Program-made: the position numbers and the translations under genes
IMG/VR virus record: IMGVR_UViG_3300023180_000498
Coordinates: 1-20,819 of that record
Strand: one strand, 5' to 3'
DNA length: 20,819 nt
Origin: a virus
Notes under the pieces: model-generated
What the model was told of the DNA's origin: nothing
The model's input: only the letters and a program-made list of their open reading frames with translations
Databases searched by the model: none
Shown: positions 15,001-20,819 of the stretch, piece after piece
How positions within the stretch are numbered: the first letter of the stretch is position 1
Layout of the letters: every line of letters starts with the position of its first letter

Positions 15001-16651
15001 AACTGATGCAAATCTTGCATCCCCACTTGCGGACTTTGAGTTAACAGTATTGGAAACATTTAACGATTCCTTCTCAGCATGGCAGTTTGGAGAACTTGAT
15101 TACATCGATCCTATTAGTGCACTTCAAAACGGTATTAGAACAAGATTCCCACTTTATTATAACAGTGAATTGTTGAGTATTGAAATTGATCCAAATGATG
15201 CAGATTCTTTAAATATTGATTTAGATTCCATCCTTTTAATATTCATTAACGGTGTGATTCAAGAACCAGGCGTTAACTACACTTTTGATGGCGGATCTTC
15301 TTTCACTTTCACAACTGCACCAAAATCTGAAGATGATATTTCAATCTTCTTCTACAGAGGAACAAGAGGAACTGATAGCGTCTTTACTGAAATTAGAGAA
15401 ACTATTAAGATTGGTGATGAAATTAGACTCAAGAGAAATAATTTAATTTTGACTACTGTAGATCAAGAATCAAACAGAACTGTTGTTGGTATTCCAACTT
15501 CAGATAGTGTTGAGACTGATATCTATACTGGTCTTGGAATTGATGAGGTTAATTACAAACCATTTGATTGGATTAAGCAAAAGGTTGATAAGAGAATTAA
15601 TAATCAAGACATATACAAGACAAGAGATACACTTGAACCACAAATTTATCCAAGTGCTAAAATAATTGGTGATTTTAGTACGACTGATACTGAAATATTT
15701 GTTGATAATGGATTGTTATTTGAATATGAAGAAACAGAATCGTTAGCAACCATTCAAAATACAGATTTGAATGCGTTGATTATTGGAAGTACTACAGATC
15801 CAGTTGCTGCTGCATTTAGTGCAACAGTATCTGTTGGAGGAACAATTTCAAATATTGCTATTACCACTGGTGGATCTGGATATACTCCAAGTTCAACTAT
15901 AACCCTTTCTATTGCACCACCTCCAAATACAAATACAGGAATTGCAGCAACAGCAACAGCAACTGTTAGTGCTTCTGGAACTGTTACTTCTGTAGCAATA
16001 GGAACAGGAGGACTTGGATACTCTACTTCAATTATACCAAATGTCCTTGCTCCAACAACAAATGTTTCTTCTGAACTTGTAACCAACTTTGGTTCTGCAA
16101 ATCAAATTAGAAACTTTGTCGGTGTTTTGACTGGAATTTCAACTTCTGTTGGAACTGGAGGTCATCCTCTTGCTATTACTTTTGATTTGGCTAGACTTGA
16201 TAATGTTGGTGATGCTCTCAATGTAGCACAAGGTCTTGAAGTTGGTGATCCAATTTATATCTACAATACACTTGTTGGTTCTGGAGTCACTTCTGTTAAT
16301 GATTCTGATGCTGCAACGGTTGGTATTGGAACCACTTATGTGGATAATATATACATCATTTCTGCAGTATCTACTCCAGGTGTAAATGTTGGATTAATTA
16401 CATGTAATGTACATTCTGGTATTAACACAACTGGAATTAACACAAGTGGAATTGCAACATCAAGTCCTGTCGGAAACTTCTCTGTTGGAAAAATTTCTGG
16501 TTTTACGAGATCTAATAATCCAATATCTATTGGTGTTACTGGATTAACTATTGATTCTGGATTATCAACTTTCCCATTCATTCAAAGAAGAAGTGAAAGA
16601 TTTGGATTGAGAGATACTGGTGCTCTGATTGGTATAAACACTATACTTTGA
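9047..16651 (+). CDS. Giant virion/baseplate protein, C-terminal part (about 2534 aa)
   Basis: Continuation of the 4568 frame after the TGA; open from 9032. The only early start-like codon is TTG 9047, with no Shine-Dalgarno, and the first in-frame ATG is at 10760, so separate initiation looks unlikely. The product is strand-rich: 'NHxFxxGDxV' modules (9041-9180, 9547-9760, 9877-9950, 10063-10225, 13457-13745), 'GGxGY' modules (10749-11060, 14578-14800, 15840-16060), RGVTG/RGFVG modules near 9340 and 14010, and many GIGTT turns. Three related segments read SIDGVVQSP (about 13770), FINDIFQTP (about 14325) and FINGVIQEP (about 15245), a module common in phage tail proteins. Residues after AWQFGELDYIDPI and up to KTRDTLEPQIYPSAKIIG (about 15080-15665) are the least repetitive and look family-specific. 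Ends at TGA 16649-16651. Confidence 0.8.
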   Translation: MLVQTTSNHSFSDGDTVVISGVSSFIGGLTNSHVIGVTSESTYLLDQLAINATAGVVTDIYVTTNPSFVSVGSTLGIGTERVRALNVFPENKVIRIERGVTGTAHTDGAEVFTVPDTFTIPLSVDYFEPPLDSIKFFNPQQSIGIGTTAGIDVSNDYEIGQFTQFISVPTQSIYIPNHPFKTNQEVILTRPSGANAISVATTSGAAAFTIPQSGDTETLFVINKSKDFIGLTTQVGLTTNTNGLFFTAFTANADDNDYKYSLETNLTQVTARVERVTANIGVTTSHELTAGDSITLDLKPNQSVGIGTSTAVRVKYNSNKDKLLINPIGFTSVGVNSTTNVLTLTNHGLKTGEKVFYDYTDNNITGLDTGSYYVYRIDDNQINLTQTYYDALLEPPTVVSFASTGGASQELSLINPQLKPIKNNNLVFDVSDSSLSGYNFKIFTDKDFNNEFISVGSGTTFGVIGVGTIGVSASATVTLNYDAGLPLQLYYNIENSGFISTSDKGVGNGSEIVFVDSLYNGNFKVSSSGLAVTTFQANLKALPEVLTHNQNTTSTLEYSTTSASAKGGVKTMKINYGGQNYKKLPEFVSITSTEGVSADIIPTSTNIGKIKSVKINNPGFDYSADKTLSPEVFISPNITIINRSTVSSVEVVSGGSNYTTPPNLVLVNPETGEKYDNGVLEANLQGTSIQSVDVVAAPSGLSENLSKVYAVDNSNGINVNQVAYTQATGIVTFTLATPIAGLSSSLFSVGEKIYVEGVGLYSTTGEGFNSEDHNYTLFTVTQYAAGPANNPATLQINISGVTTNPGIAKTNQSGYAILIKESDYPVFKVSQTNKDFNDGEKLSTVEGTTIVPRNLVITESLNDQIKVYGSYELKENDVIVGDDTGTRATIKTIEETKSFFRIDYSLKKDVGWSDDIGKLNLDYQVIPDNDYYQNLSYTVKSPITYEQLVNPVNRLLHTTGLKNFADVGITSTVGFATTSIQQSTTFALIDLISDNRVDTINNYDYGLDIDVENNKSKFVKVQNRKLTDYIKCISNRVLSIDNISSQFSSGNIISNFYVDIDNYNIDDGYSRFLVQITDPDNNEKQSTEIVTLPSVSDDIVTVEKASLYNTDSSLGDVSGNISDSGNLSLRFTPTEQYTKDYDIKVLKNNFNSELAGIGTQSLGLINLTSRINTSVGIGSTATIIGVSTNTNNAIFVISEVINPTSKERTYVEMYIDHDGVDTNISDYFFDNNQSVELSSNFIGTFASDISSNTLSLKFTNSTESNAVNVRSRIVGFGTTAAGISTYTFTTTGQTADQADTVQLQSNFVEATGISTVVSLGSTTNFTTIKTLARVSYGSTSALHQLLVVNDGTDVYTSQYSYLSANSATGIGTFAGAIVGTNLDLRFYPDAGITTDVLIQSYSEIIKSEIDLVNDPDTLSYGPITEDVLVAQYNAPNGNRVNVTEFEMLHDETPIFMKTFNPSNASVLNPVTGVFTIKDHFFSTGEELIYRPGDTFGNTATAVSIGQTSSGGVGIGTTTILPSTVYAIKINNDQFKIATVAAFATTSGIGVTFTDVSGKGNAHELEMVKKMEKSIISIDGVVQSPIAYTAINHSLTFGINSTETIFALSGISSITPGNILRIEDEYLNVTSVGFGTTSSGPITGIGTTALVEVERGFVGSSATTHAGLTTARVYIGSFNIVKNKIHFTEAPLGDPLDILNSSELESPESTFNGRVYLRKDYSSNQIYDNISDSFTGIGQTYTLTVGGANTTGIETGSGVLFINDIFQTPTTDNNTGNNYQFSENAGISSVVFSGITTAGGLLISEYDVNQNQLPRGGVIVSLASTPGLGFAPLVGVSVTAVIDGTGAITSVGLGTTDIVGSGYFGAVGVAVSDPTQDAGGDAATITATVGAGGTLTFTVGAGGTGYNNPQIFVSEPSYSNLGVEGVSRLGIGATTDTGSNLLLNLEVGAANTVGIGSTLFEVKSFSIARPGYGFKKGDVFRPVGLVTDANLASPLADFELTVLETFNDSFSAWQFGELDYIDPISALQNGIRTRFPLYYNSELLSIEIDPNDADSLNIDLDSILLIFINGVIQEPGVNYTFDGGSSFTFTTAPKSEDDISIFFYRGTRGTDSVFTEIRETIKIGDEIRLKRNNLILTTVDQESNRTVVGIPTSDSVETDIYTGLGIDEVNYKPFDWIKQKVDKRINNQDIYKTRDTLEPQIYPSAKIIGDFSTTDTEIFVDNGLLFEYEETESLATIQNTDLNALIIGSTTDPVAAAFSATVSVGGTISNIAITTGGSGYTPSSTITLSIAPPPNTNTGIAATATATVSASGTVTSVAIGTGGLGYSTSIIPNVLAPTTNVSSELVTNFGSANQIRNFVGVLTGISTSVGTGGHPLAITFDLARLDNVGDALNVAQGLEVGDPIYIYNTLVGSGVTSVNDSDAATVGIGTTYVDNIYIISAVSTPGVNVGLITCNVHSGINTTGINTSGIATSSPVGNFSVGKISGFTRSNNPISIGVTGLTIDSGLSTFPFIQRRSERFGLRDTGALIGINTIL
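10749..11060 (+). repeat. 'GGxGY' modules (second block)
   Basis: Three consecutive copies: VKTMKINYGGQNYKKLP, IKSVKINNPGFDY and VSSVEVVSGGSNYTTPP, each followed by a strand ending near a Pro. They match the first block in pattern and spacing. Confidence 0.7.
14578..16060 (+). repeat. 'GGxGY' modules (third block, interrupted)
   Basis: Copies include ITSVGLGTTDIVGSGY, LTFTVGAGGTGYNNP, FEVKSFSIARPGYGF, ISNIAITTGGSGYTPS and VTSVAIGTGGLGYST. A non-repetitive segment of about 700 bases (roughly 15050-15800) separates the early copies from the late ones. Confidence 0.7.
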
Positions 16652-16661
16652 TTCATAGTAG

Positions 16662-16669
16662 TATAAATA
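16662..16669 (+). promoter_or_regulatory. T4-type late promoter (TATAAATA) for gp8
   Basis: A second perfect TATAAATA lies between the giant gene's stop (16651) and the gp8 ATG (16688), ending 18 bases before it. The distance is nearly the same as for gp25 (21 bases), which supports both calls. Confidence 0.8.
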
Positions 16670-16687
16670 CAGAAAAAACCTATTAAG

Positions 16688-18241
16688 ATGCCTGCGATAG
16701 TTACGGATCAATTTAGAATATTGAATGCGAGTAACTTTGTTGACTCAATTTCGGACACTGATAACTCATATTATGTTTTTGTAGGTTTATCAAATCCAAC
16801 TGCGACTGCTGGTTCTGCAGAAAGAAGTGCTACTTGGAATACTGATACACCAAATCCAGATGATAGTATTGATTACTCCAATTTTGTTGGAGATAATATG
16901 ATATTTGGGAAGAGAGCAACGACTGATAATGTTAGAAGAGTTGTAAGAAGAATAGATTGGGCAAGGGGAACCAAGTATGAAATGTACAGACATGATTACA
17001 GTCTTACAAATCCATCTCCAATAACACAATCTGCTCGCTTATATGATTCAAATTATTATGTAATGAATAGCGAGTATAAGGTATACATTTGTATTGATAA
17101 TGGTTCTTCTGGAATCAATACAAATGGAAATGCTTCATTAGACGAGCCAACATTTACTGATTTAGAACCAGCGGCTGCAGGGAATAGTGGTGATGGATAT
17201 TTGTGGAAGTATCTGTTTACAGTAACTCCAAGTGATATTGTAAAATTTGATTCAACAGAATATATTTCATTACCAAACAACTGGAGTACATCAACCAATG
17301 CCCAAATAACAGCAGTTAGGGAAAATGGAGATTCTGATGAAAATCAAAATCAAATAAAAAAAGTCTATATTGAAAATCCTGGTGCAAGTTATAAAACCGC
17401 AAACCAAGTAGAACTTCCAATACTTGGAGATGGAACTGGTGGTCAGGTTGTTGTTACTATTACTGGTGGACAAGTAACAAGTGCTGTGATTTCGGCAGGT
17501 GGTAGTGGATATACTTACGGAATGGTTGATTTAAGCGCATATCAACCATCTACAATTACAACTCCCGCACACCTCATTCCAATTATTCCTCCATCAAGAG
17601 GTCATGGATTTGACTTATACAAAGAGTTAGGTGCTGATAGAGTTTTAGTTTATGCTAGATTTGATGATTCTGTAAAAGATTTTCCATCAGACACAGTATT
17701 TTCCGAAATTGGTATTGTAAAAAATCCAACTGCTTTTGGATCGAATAATGTAATTACTAGCAATCAGTTCTCGGCACTTGGTGCTATAAAATTAACAGCA
17801 GCATTTTCTGGAGAACCTGCTGTTGGAGATAGAATCACACAAACAGTCACTGAAGGTACAGCAAGAGGTATTGTTGCTTCTTATGATGAAACAACCAGAG
17901 TGTTGAAGTATTTCCAAGATAGATCTTTACACTTCAATCAAACAAATAGAGATCAAAGTGATTATAGCACTGTTTCAACAGATGCAAGATCTTACGCTTT
18001 TGAGTCTGGTGGAGGAACAATAGAATCTACTAGTTTTAGTGGAGCTATCGAAACGGGATTTAGTGGAGTTACAACTACAGTATCAAATCAAATAGTATCT
18101 CTTGACGCTAACTTCACAAATGGAATCGCCAATTATGAGATAAATAAAAAGTCAGGAGAAATAATTTATATTGATAATCGTCCTGCAATTACAAGAAGCC
18201 CTAGACAAAAAGAAGACGTTAAAATTATCCTGGAATTCTAA
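16688..18241 (+). CDS. 8: Baseplate wedge subunit gp8 (517 aa)
   Basis: T4 gp8-like baseplate wedge protein. In T4, gp8 dimers bind the outer part of the wedge and link gp7 and gp10. The cyanophage-type start MPAIVTDQFRILNASNFVDS and NSYYVFVGLSNP, then DGYLWKYLFTVTPSD and IIPPSRGHGFDLYKELGADRV, are what I recognise. It is much longer than T4 gp8 (334 aa). Part of the surplus is a segment at about residues 222-285 with two 'GGxGY' modules (IKKVYIENPGASY and VTSAVISAGGSGYTYG), the same type as in the giant protein. The C-terminus has YEINKKSGEIIYIDNRPAITRS. A late promoter is directly upstream, the ribosome binding site is weak, and the next gene starts 3 bases after the stop. Confidence 0.87.
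   Translation: MPAIVTDQFRILNASNFVDSISDTDNSYYVFVGLSNPTATAGSAERSATWNTDTPNPDDSIDYSNFVGDNMIFGKRATTDNVRRVVRRIDWARGTKYEMYRHDYSLTNPSPITQSARLYDSNYYVMNSEYKVYICIDNGSSGINTNGNASLDEPTFTDLEPAAAGNSGDGYLWKYLFTVTPSDIVKFDSTEYISLPNNWSTSTNAQITAVRENGDSDENQNQIKKVYIENPGASYKTANQVELPILGDGTGGQVVVTITGGQVTSAVISAGGSGYTYGMVDLSAYQPSTITTPAHLIPIIPPSRGHGFDLYKELGADRVLVYARFDDSVKDFPSDTVFSEIGIVKNPTAFGSNNVITSNQFSALGAIKLTAAFSGEPAVGDRITQTVTEGTARGIVASYDETTRVLKYFQDRSLHFNQTNRDQSDYSTVSTDARSYAFESGGGTIESTSFSGAIETGFSGVTTTVSNQIVSLDANFTNGIANYEINKKSGEIIYIDNRPAITRSPRQKEDVKIILEF
17351..17541 (+). repeat. 'GGxGY' modules inside gp8
   Basis: Two copies, residues about 222-285 of gp8: IKKVYIENPGASY and VTSAVISAGGSGYTYG. They match the modules of the giant protein, suggesting the segment was shared between neighbouring virion genes. 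Confidence 0.65.
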
Positions 18242-18244
18242 GAA

Positions 18245-20819
18245 ATGGCACAAAAAACAAATCTCAATGTAGGTCCATATTACGACGATTTTGATAAATT
18301 TAATAATTTTTATAAGGTTTTGTTCAGACCTGGATTTCCAATTCAGGCTAGAGAATTAACAACTCTCCAATCAGTTTTACAAAATCAAATTGAGTCTTTT
18401 GGGCGCAACTCTTTTTCTGAAGGGCAAAAAGTAATTCCAGGCAATTTTGCTCTCAATAATCAATATTTTTCTGTAAAAATTAATTCTAGTCATCTTGGAA
18501 TTAATTTGTCTTCTTATGTTGATCAACTGGTCGGCAAAAAGATAAAAGGACAAACATCTGGTATAGTTGCTAAGGTAGACAAATATTTAAATATTTCTGA
18601 ATCAGAAGGAATTACAAACCTCACATTATTTGTTCAGTATACGGAGTCTGGTACCGATAATGAGACCGTATTCTTTACAAATGGTGAAGTTTTAACAACA
18701 GAAGAATCTTTTACTTACAGTAATGTTGTAGTTAATGCTGGGGAAAGTATTGCAACTTTAGTTAGTGATAATGCTTGTAACATAGGATCTAAGTTTTCTA
18801 TTGAAGAAGGTGTTTACTTTATAAGAGGAACATTTGTTGATGTTGCTGCTGATAATATTGTTCTGGATGCCTATACAAATACTCCAAGTTATAGAGTTGG
18901 TCTAAGTATAGACGAAGAGTTAGTAAATGCTAAGGATGATCCCTCTTTGTATGATAATGCTAAGGGATTTTCAAACTTCTCTGCTCCTGGAGCAGATAGG
19001 TTAAAAATAACGACAAAACTTACCAAAAAATCACTCGATGATTTTAACGACACATCATTTATTGAACTCGTTAAGATTATAAATGGTGTAGAAAATATTT
19101 TACCATCTCCTGCTGCTACAAAGTTAGACGACAAACTTGCAAAAAGAACTTACGAAGAATCTGGTCATTATTCTGTAAAAGAGTATCAAATTGAAATCAA
19201 AGAAACTCTTGATAATGAAATTGGTAATCAGGGAATTTATACTGAAGGTGAAACAACTGCGAGTGGAAATACTCCATCAGATGACTTGATGTCTGTAAAA
19301 TTCTCTCCTGGAATTTCTTATGTTAAGGGATATAGGATTGAAAACGAAGAAACCATCATCATTGATACCGAAAAATCAAGGGATACAGATAAAGTTGATA
19401 GTGGTCTAATTCCTTTAGATTTTGGAACTTTAGTAAAAGTAAATAATGTAACTGGAACTCCGCTTATCGGTATTGGAAATCAAAATACTGTAAGTTTGTT
19501 GGATAGAAGATTAAACAACGACGGTGTTGGTACGGCAACAACTATTGGAGACGCTAGAGTATATTCTTTCAATTTAGATGGAAATTCTTATGAAGATGAC
19601 GCTTCATCTTGGAATTTGTATCTGTATGATGTAAATGTCTATACAGATTTAACCATCAACACTAATATTACTCTCAATGATACTTCTTATATTAGAGGTA
19701 AAACTAGCAATGCCTCTGGATATTTGCTAAATGATGTTACTAATGGAACAGCATTAACTTTAACTCAGGTATCTGGAAGTTTTGTTGTCGGTGAACAGAT
19801 CATTATCAATGAAGTTGAAGAAAATTCAAGAACTATTACTGCCGTAACAAAACATGGTCAGCAAGATGTAAAAGCGATTTATCAGGCAGATCCAATGGGA
19901 GGCGATGCCGCCTTCGATTTTACTGCAGACACTATTTTAATAGATCAGAAGTTCAAACAACTTGGAAATTTTGATGCGACTATTTCAACTGGCGGTAATG
20001 TAACATCTTCGCTTCAAGATGGATTCTTAGGTGCAAAAGTTGGATCTATTATTAAATACAATAAATCAGATGAAGTTGTACCAACATTTAACAGAGTAAC
20101 TGCAGTTGGAGCAGGTTCTACAACTTTAACTGTTGAAGCTATCACTAATCAACCCGCTGAAGTGTGTGATGGTGCTCTTCCAGCCACTGAATTTGTTGGA
20201 CCCATTTCTCTTGCTGTTGGCGAAATTAAGAGTGGTGGTGGATTATACGCAGAACTTCCAAGTGAAAATATTTCAGCAGTAGATCTTAAAGACTCTCAAT
20301 TAAGTATTACAGTTCAATTAAACAACATAACTGTAGATGCTGTTGGAGATGGATCTTTAACTGCACCAACAGGAATATCAAGTGCTCTTTATAAGTCATA
20401 TAGTGCAGAAAAGTATTCGTTCTTCAATGAAGCAGATGGTGTTGTTTCTACAGATCCAGATTTAACCTTAACTGGAGGTGGGTCTGGAGCAAATTTTGAT
20501 GGATTATCATTCGTAAGTGGTCAGGCAACAGTCAATGCTTCGCTGTTGAAGCAAGGAATTACTAGTAAGAAGAAGATTTACACAAGAAGTGCACAAAGAG
20601 ATGTAATTCTTTCCAAGACTTCTATTAATATTAATGGTCTAACTCAAAATAACTTCTATGGTTTAAGAGTTCAAGATAAGGAAATTTCATTAAATCTTCC
20701 AGATGTTGCTAAAATATTAGCAGTTTATGAATCTTTAGGTGCTGCAAATCCAACACTAGATGTTATACAAGTTTCTGCTGCGGCTGCTTTAAATACTAAT
20801 GCAATTGTTGGAGAAAAAG
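18245..20819 (+). CDS. DUF4815-type virion structural protein (3'-partial, at least 858 aa)
   Basis: Open frame from ATG 18245 to the right edge without a stop, so the C-terminus is missing. The N-terminus carries the DUF4815 (PF16075) signature found in cyanophage structural proteins: NVGPYYDDF, then RPGFPIQARELTTLQS (residues 28-43), NQIESFG and FSEGQKVIPG. Further on are GVYFIRGTFVDV and VKFSPGISYVKGYRIE (from residue 351), and later strand-rich sequence with few repeats. It starts 3 bases after gp8 and likely shares its late promoter. DUF4815 proteins are annotated as tail or baseplate structural proteins; a place in the outer baseplate or fibre attachment is inference. Unlike the giant protein, it shows few 'GGxGY' or 'H-F-GD' modules in the visible part. 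Confidence 0.85.
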   Translation, partial: MAQKTNLNVGPYYDDFDKFNNFYKVLFRPGFPIQARELTTLQSVLQNQIESFGRNSFSEGQKVIPGNFALNNQYFSVKINSSHLGINLSSYVDQLVGKKIKGQTSGIVAKVDKYLNISESEGITNLTLFVQYTESGTDNETVFFTNGEVLTTEESFTYSNVVVNAGESIATLVSDNACNIGSKFSIEEGVYFIRGTFVDVAADNIVLDAYTNTPSYRVGLSIDEELVNAKDDPSLYDNAKGFSNFSAPGADRLKITTKLTKKSLDDFNDTSFIELVKIINGVENILPSPAATKLDDKLAKRTYEESGHYSVKEYQIEIKETLDNEIGNQGIYTEGETTASGNTPSDDLMSVKFSPGISYVKGYRIENEETIIIDTEKSRDTDKVDSGLIPLDFGTLVKVNNVTGTPLIGIGNQNTVSLLDRRLNNDGVGTATTIGDARVYSFNLDGNSYEDDASSWNLYLYDVNVYTDLTINTNITLNDTSYIRGKTSNASGYLLNDVTNGTALTLTQVSGSFVVGEQIIINEVEENSRTITAVTKHGQQDVKAIYQADPMGGDAAFDFTADTILIDQKFKQLGNFDATISTGGNVTSSLQDGFLGAKVGSIIKYNKSDEVVPTFNRVTAVGAGSTTLTVEAITNQPAEVCDGALPATEFVGPISLAVGEIKSGGGLYAELPSENISAVDLKDSQLSITVQLNNITVDAVGDGSLTAPTGISSALYKSYSAEKYSFFNEADGVVSTDPDLTLTGGGSGANFDGLSFVSGQATVNASLLKQGITSKKKIYTRSAQRDVILSKTSININGLTQNNFYGLRVQDKEISLNLPDVAKILAVYESLGAANPTLDVIQVSAAAALNTNAIVGEK

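Noticed and set aside
9474-16335. Short repeated DNA words as a CRISPR array
   Set aside because: Spacing is irregular, copies vary and all lie in one coding frame as Gly-Ile-Gly turns.
9029-16651. Genome-wide recoding of TGA as tryptophan
   Set aside because: I see no other in-frame TGA in gp6, gp8, the DUF4815 protein or either part of the giant gene, and TGG is used for Trp. TGA also ends three genes at sensible points (190, 1878, 16651). It cannot be fully excluded: Trp is rare here, and reading through those three stops would add at most about 11 codons each.

Overview
The window reads as part of a T4-like marine cyanophage (Myoviridae-type phage of Prochlorococcus or Synechococcus). 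The evidence is an AT-rich sequence, all genes on the plus strand and tightly packed, and T4-type late promoters (TATAAATA). The baseplate gene order is gp25, gp6, a giant structural protein, gp8, then a DUF4815-type structural protein. A 2OG-Fe(II) oxygenase of the kind common in cyanophages lies just upstream. I saw no tRNA, integrase, IS element or CRISPR array.

Left region (1-1910): a small AbrB/SpoVT-like protein, then a gap of about 110 bases with a good sigma70-type promoter (TTGACC, 17 bp, TATGAT) and an imperfect palindrome over its predicted start site. A compact run of four genes follows: a GT-A fold glycosyltransferase, a 2OG-Fe(II) oxygenase, a 52-aa hypothetical and a very basic 45-aa protein. 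It ends in tandem stop codons and a strong rho-independent terminator. The enzyme pair may modify a phage or host protein, but its substrate cannot be read from the sequence.

Right region (1911-20819): the late virion genes. A late-type promoter, a short leader and a hairpin that traps the ribosome binding site precede an 83-aa hypothetical. A perfect TATAAATA then precedes gp25, gp6 and the giant protein, and a second perfect TATAAATA precedes gp8 and the DUF4815 protein, which runs off the right edge. gp25, gp6 and gp8 are baseplate wedge proteins. The giant protein occupies the slot that gene 7 has in T4.

The most unusual point is the giant gene. Its frame, 4568-16651 (4028 codons including stops), is broken by one in-frame TGA at 9029-9031. 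Both sides are in the same frame, the stop falls inside a repeated module, and no in-frame ATG follows for about 1.7 kb. A TGG to TGA change (mutation, strain variant or assembly error) is the simplest reading; UGA readthrough giving short and long virion proteins is the more exciting one. The giant protein is a mosaic of repeated beta-rich modules, some of which also occur in gp8, plus a YHYH-like domain.
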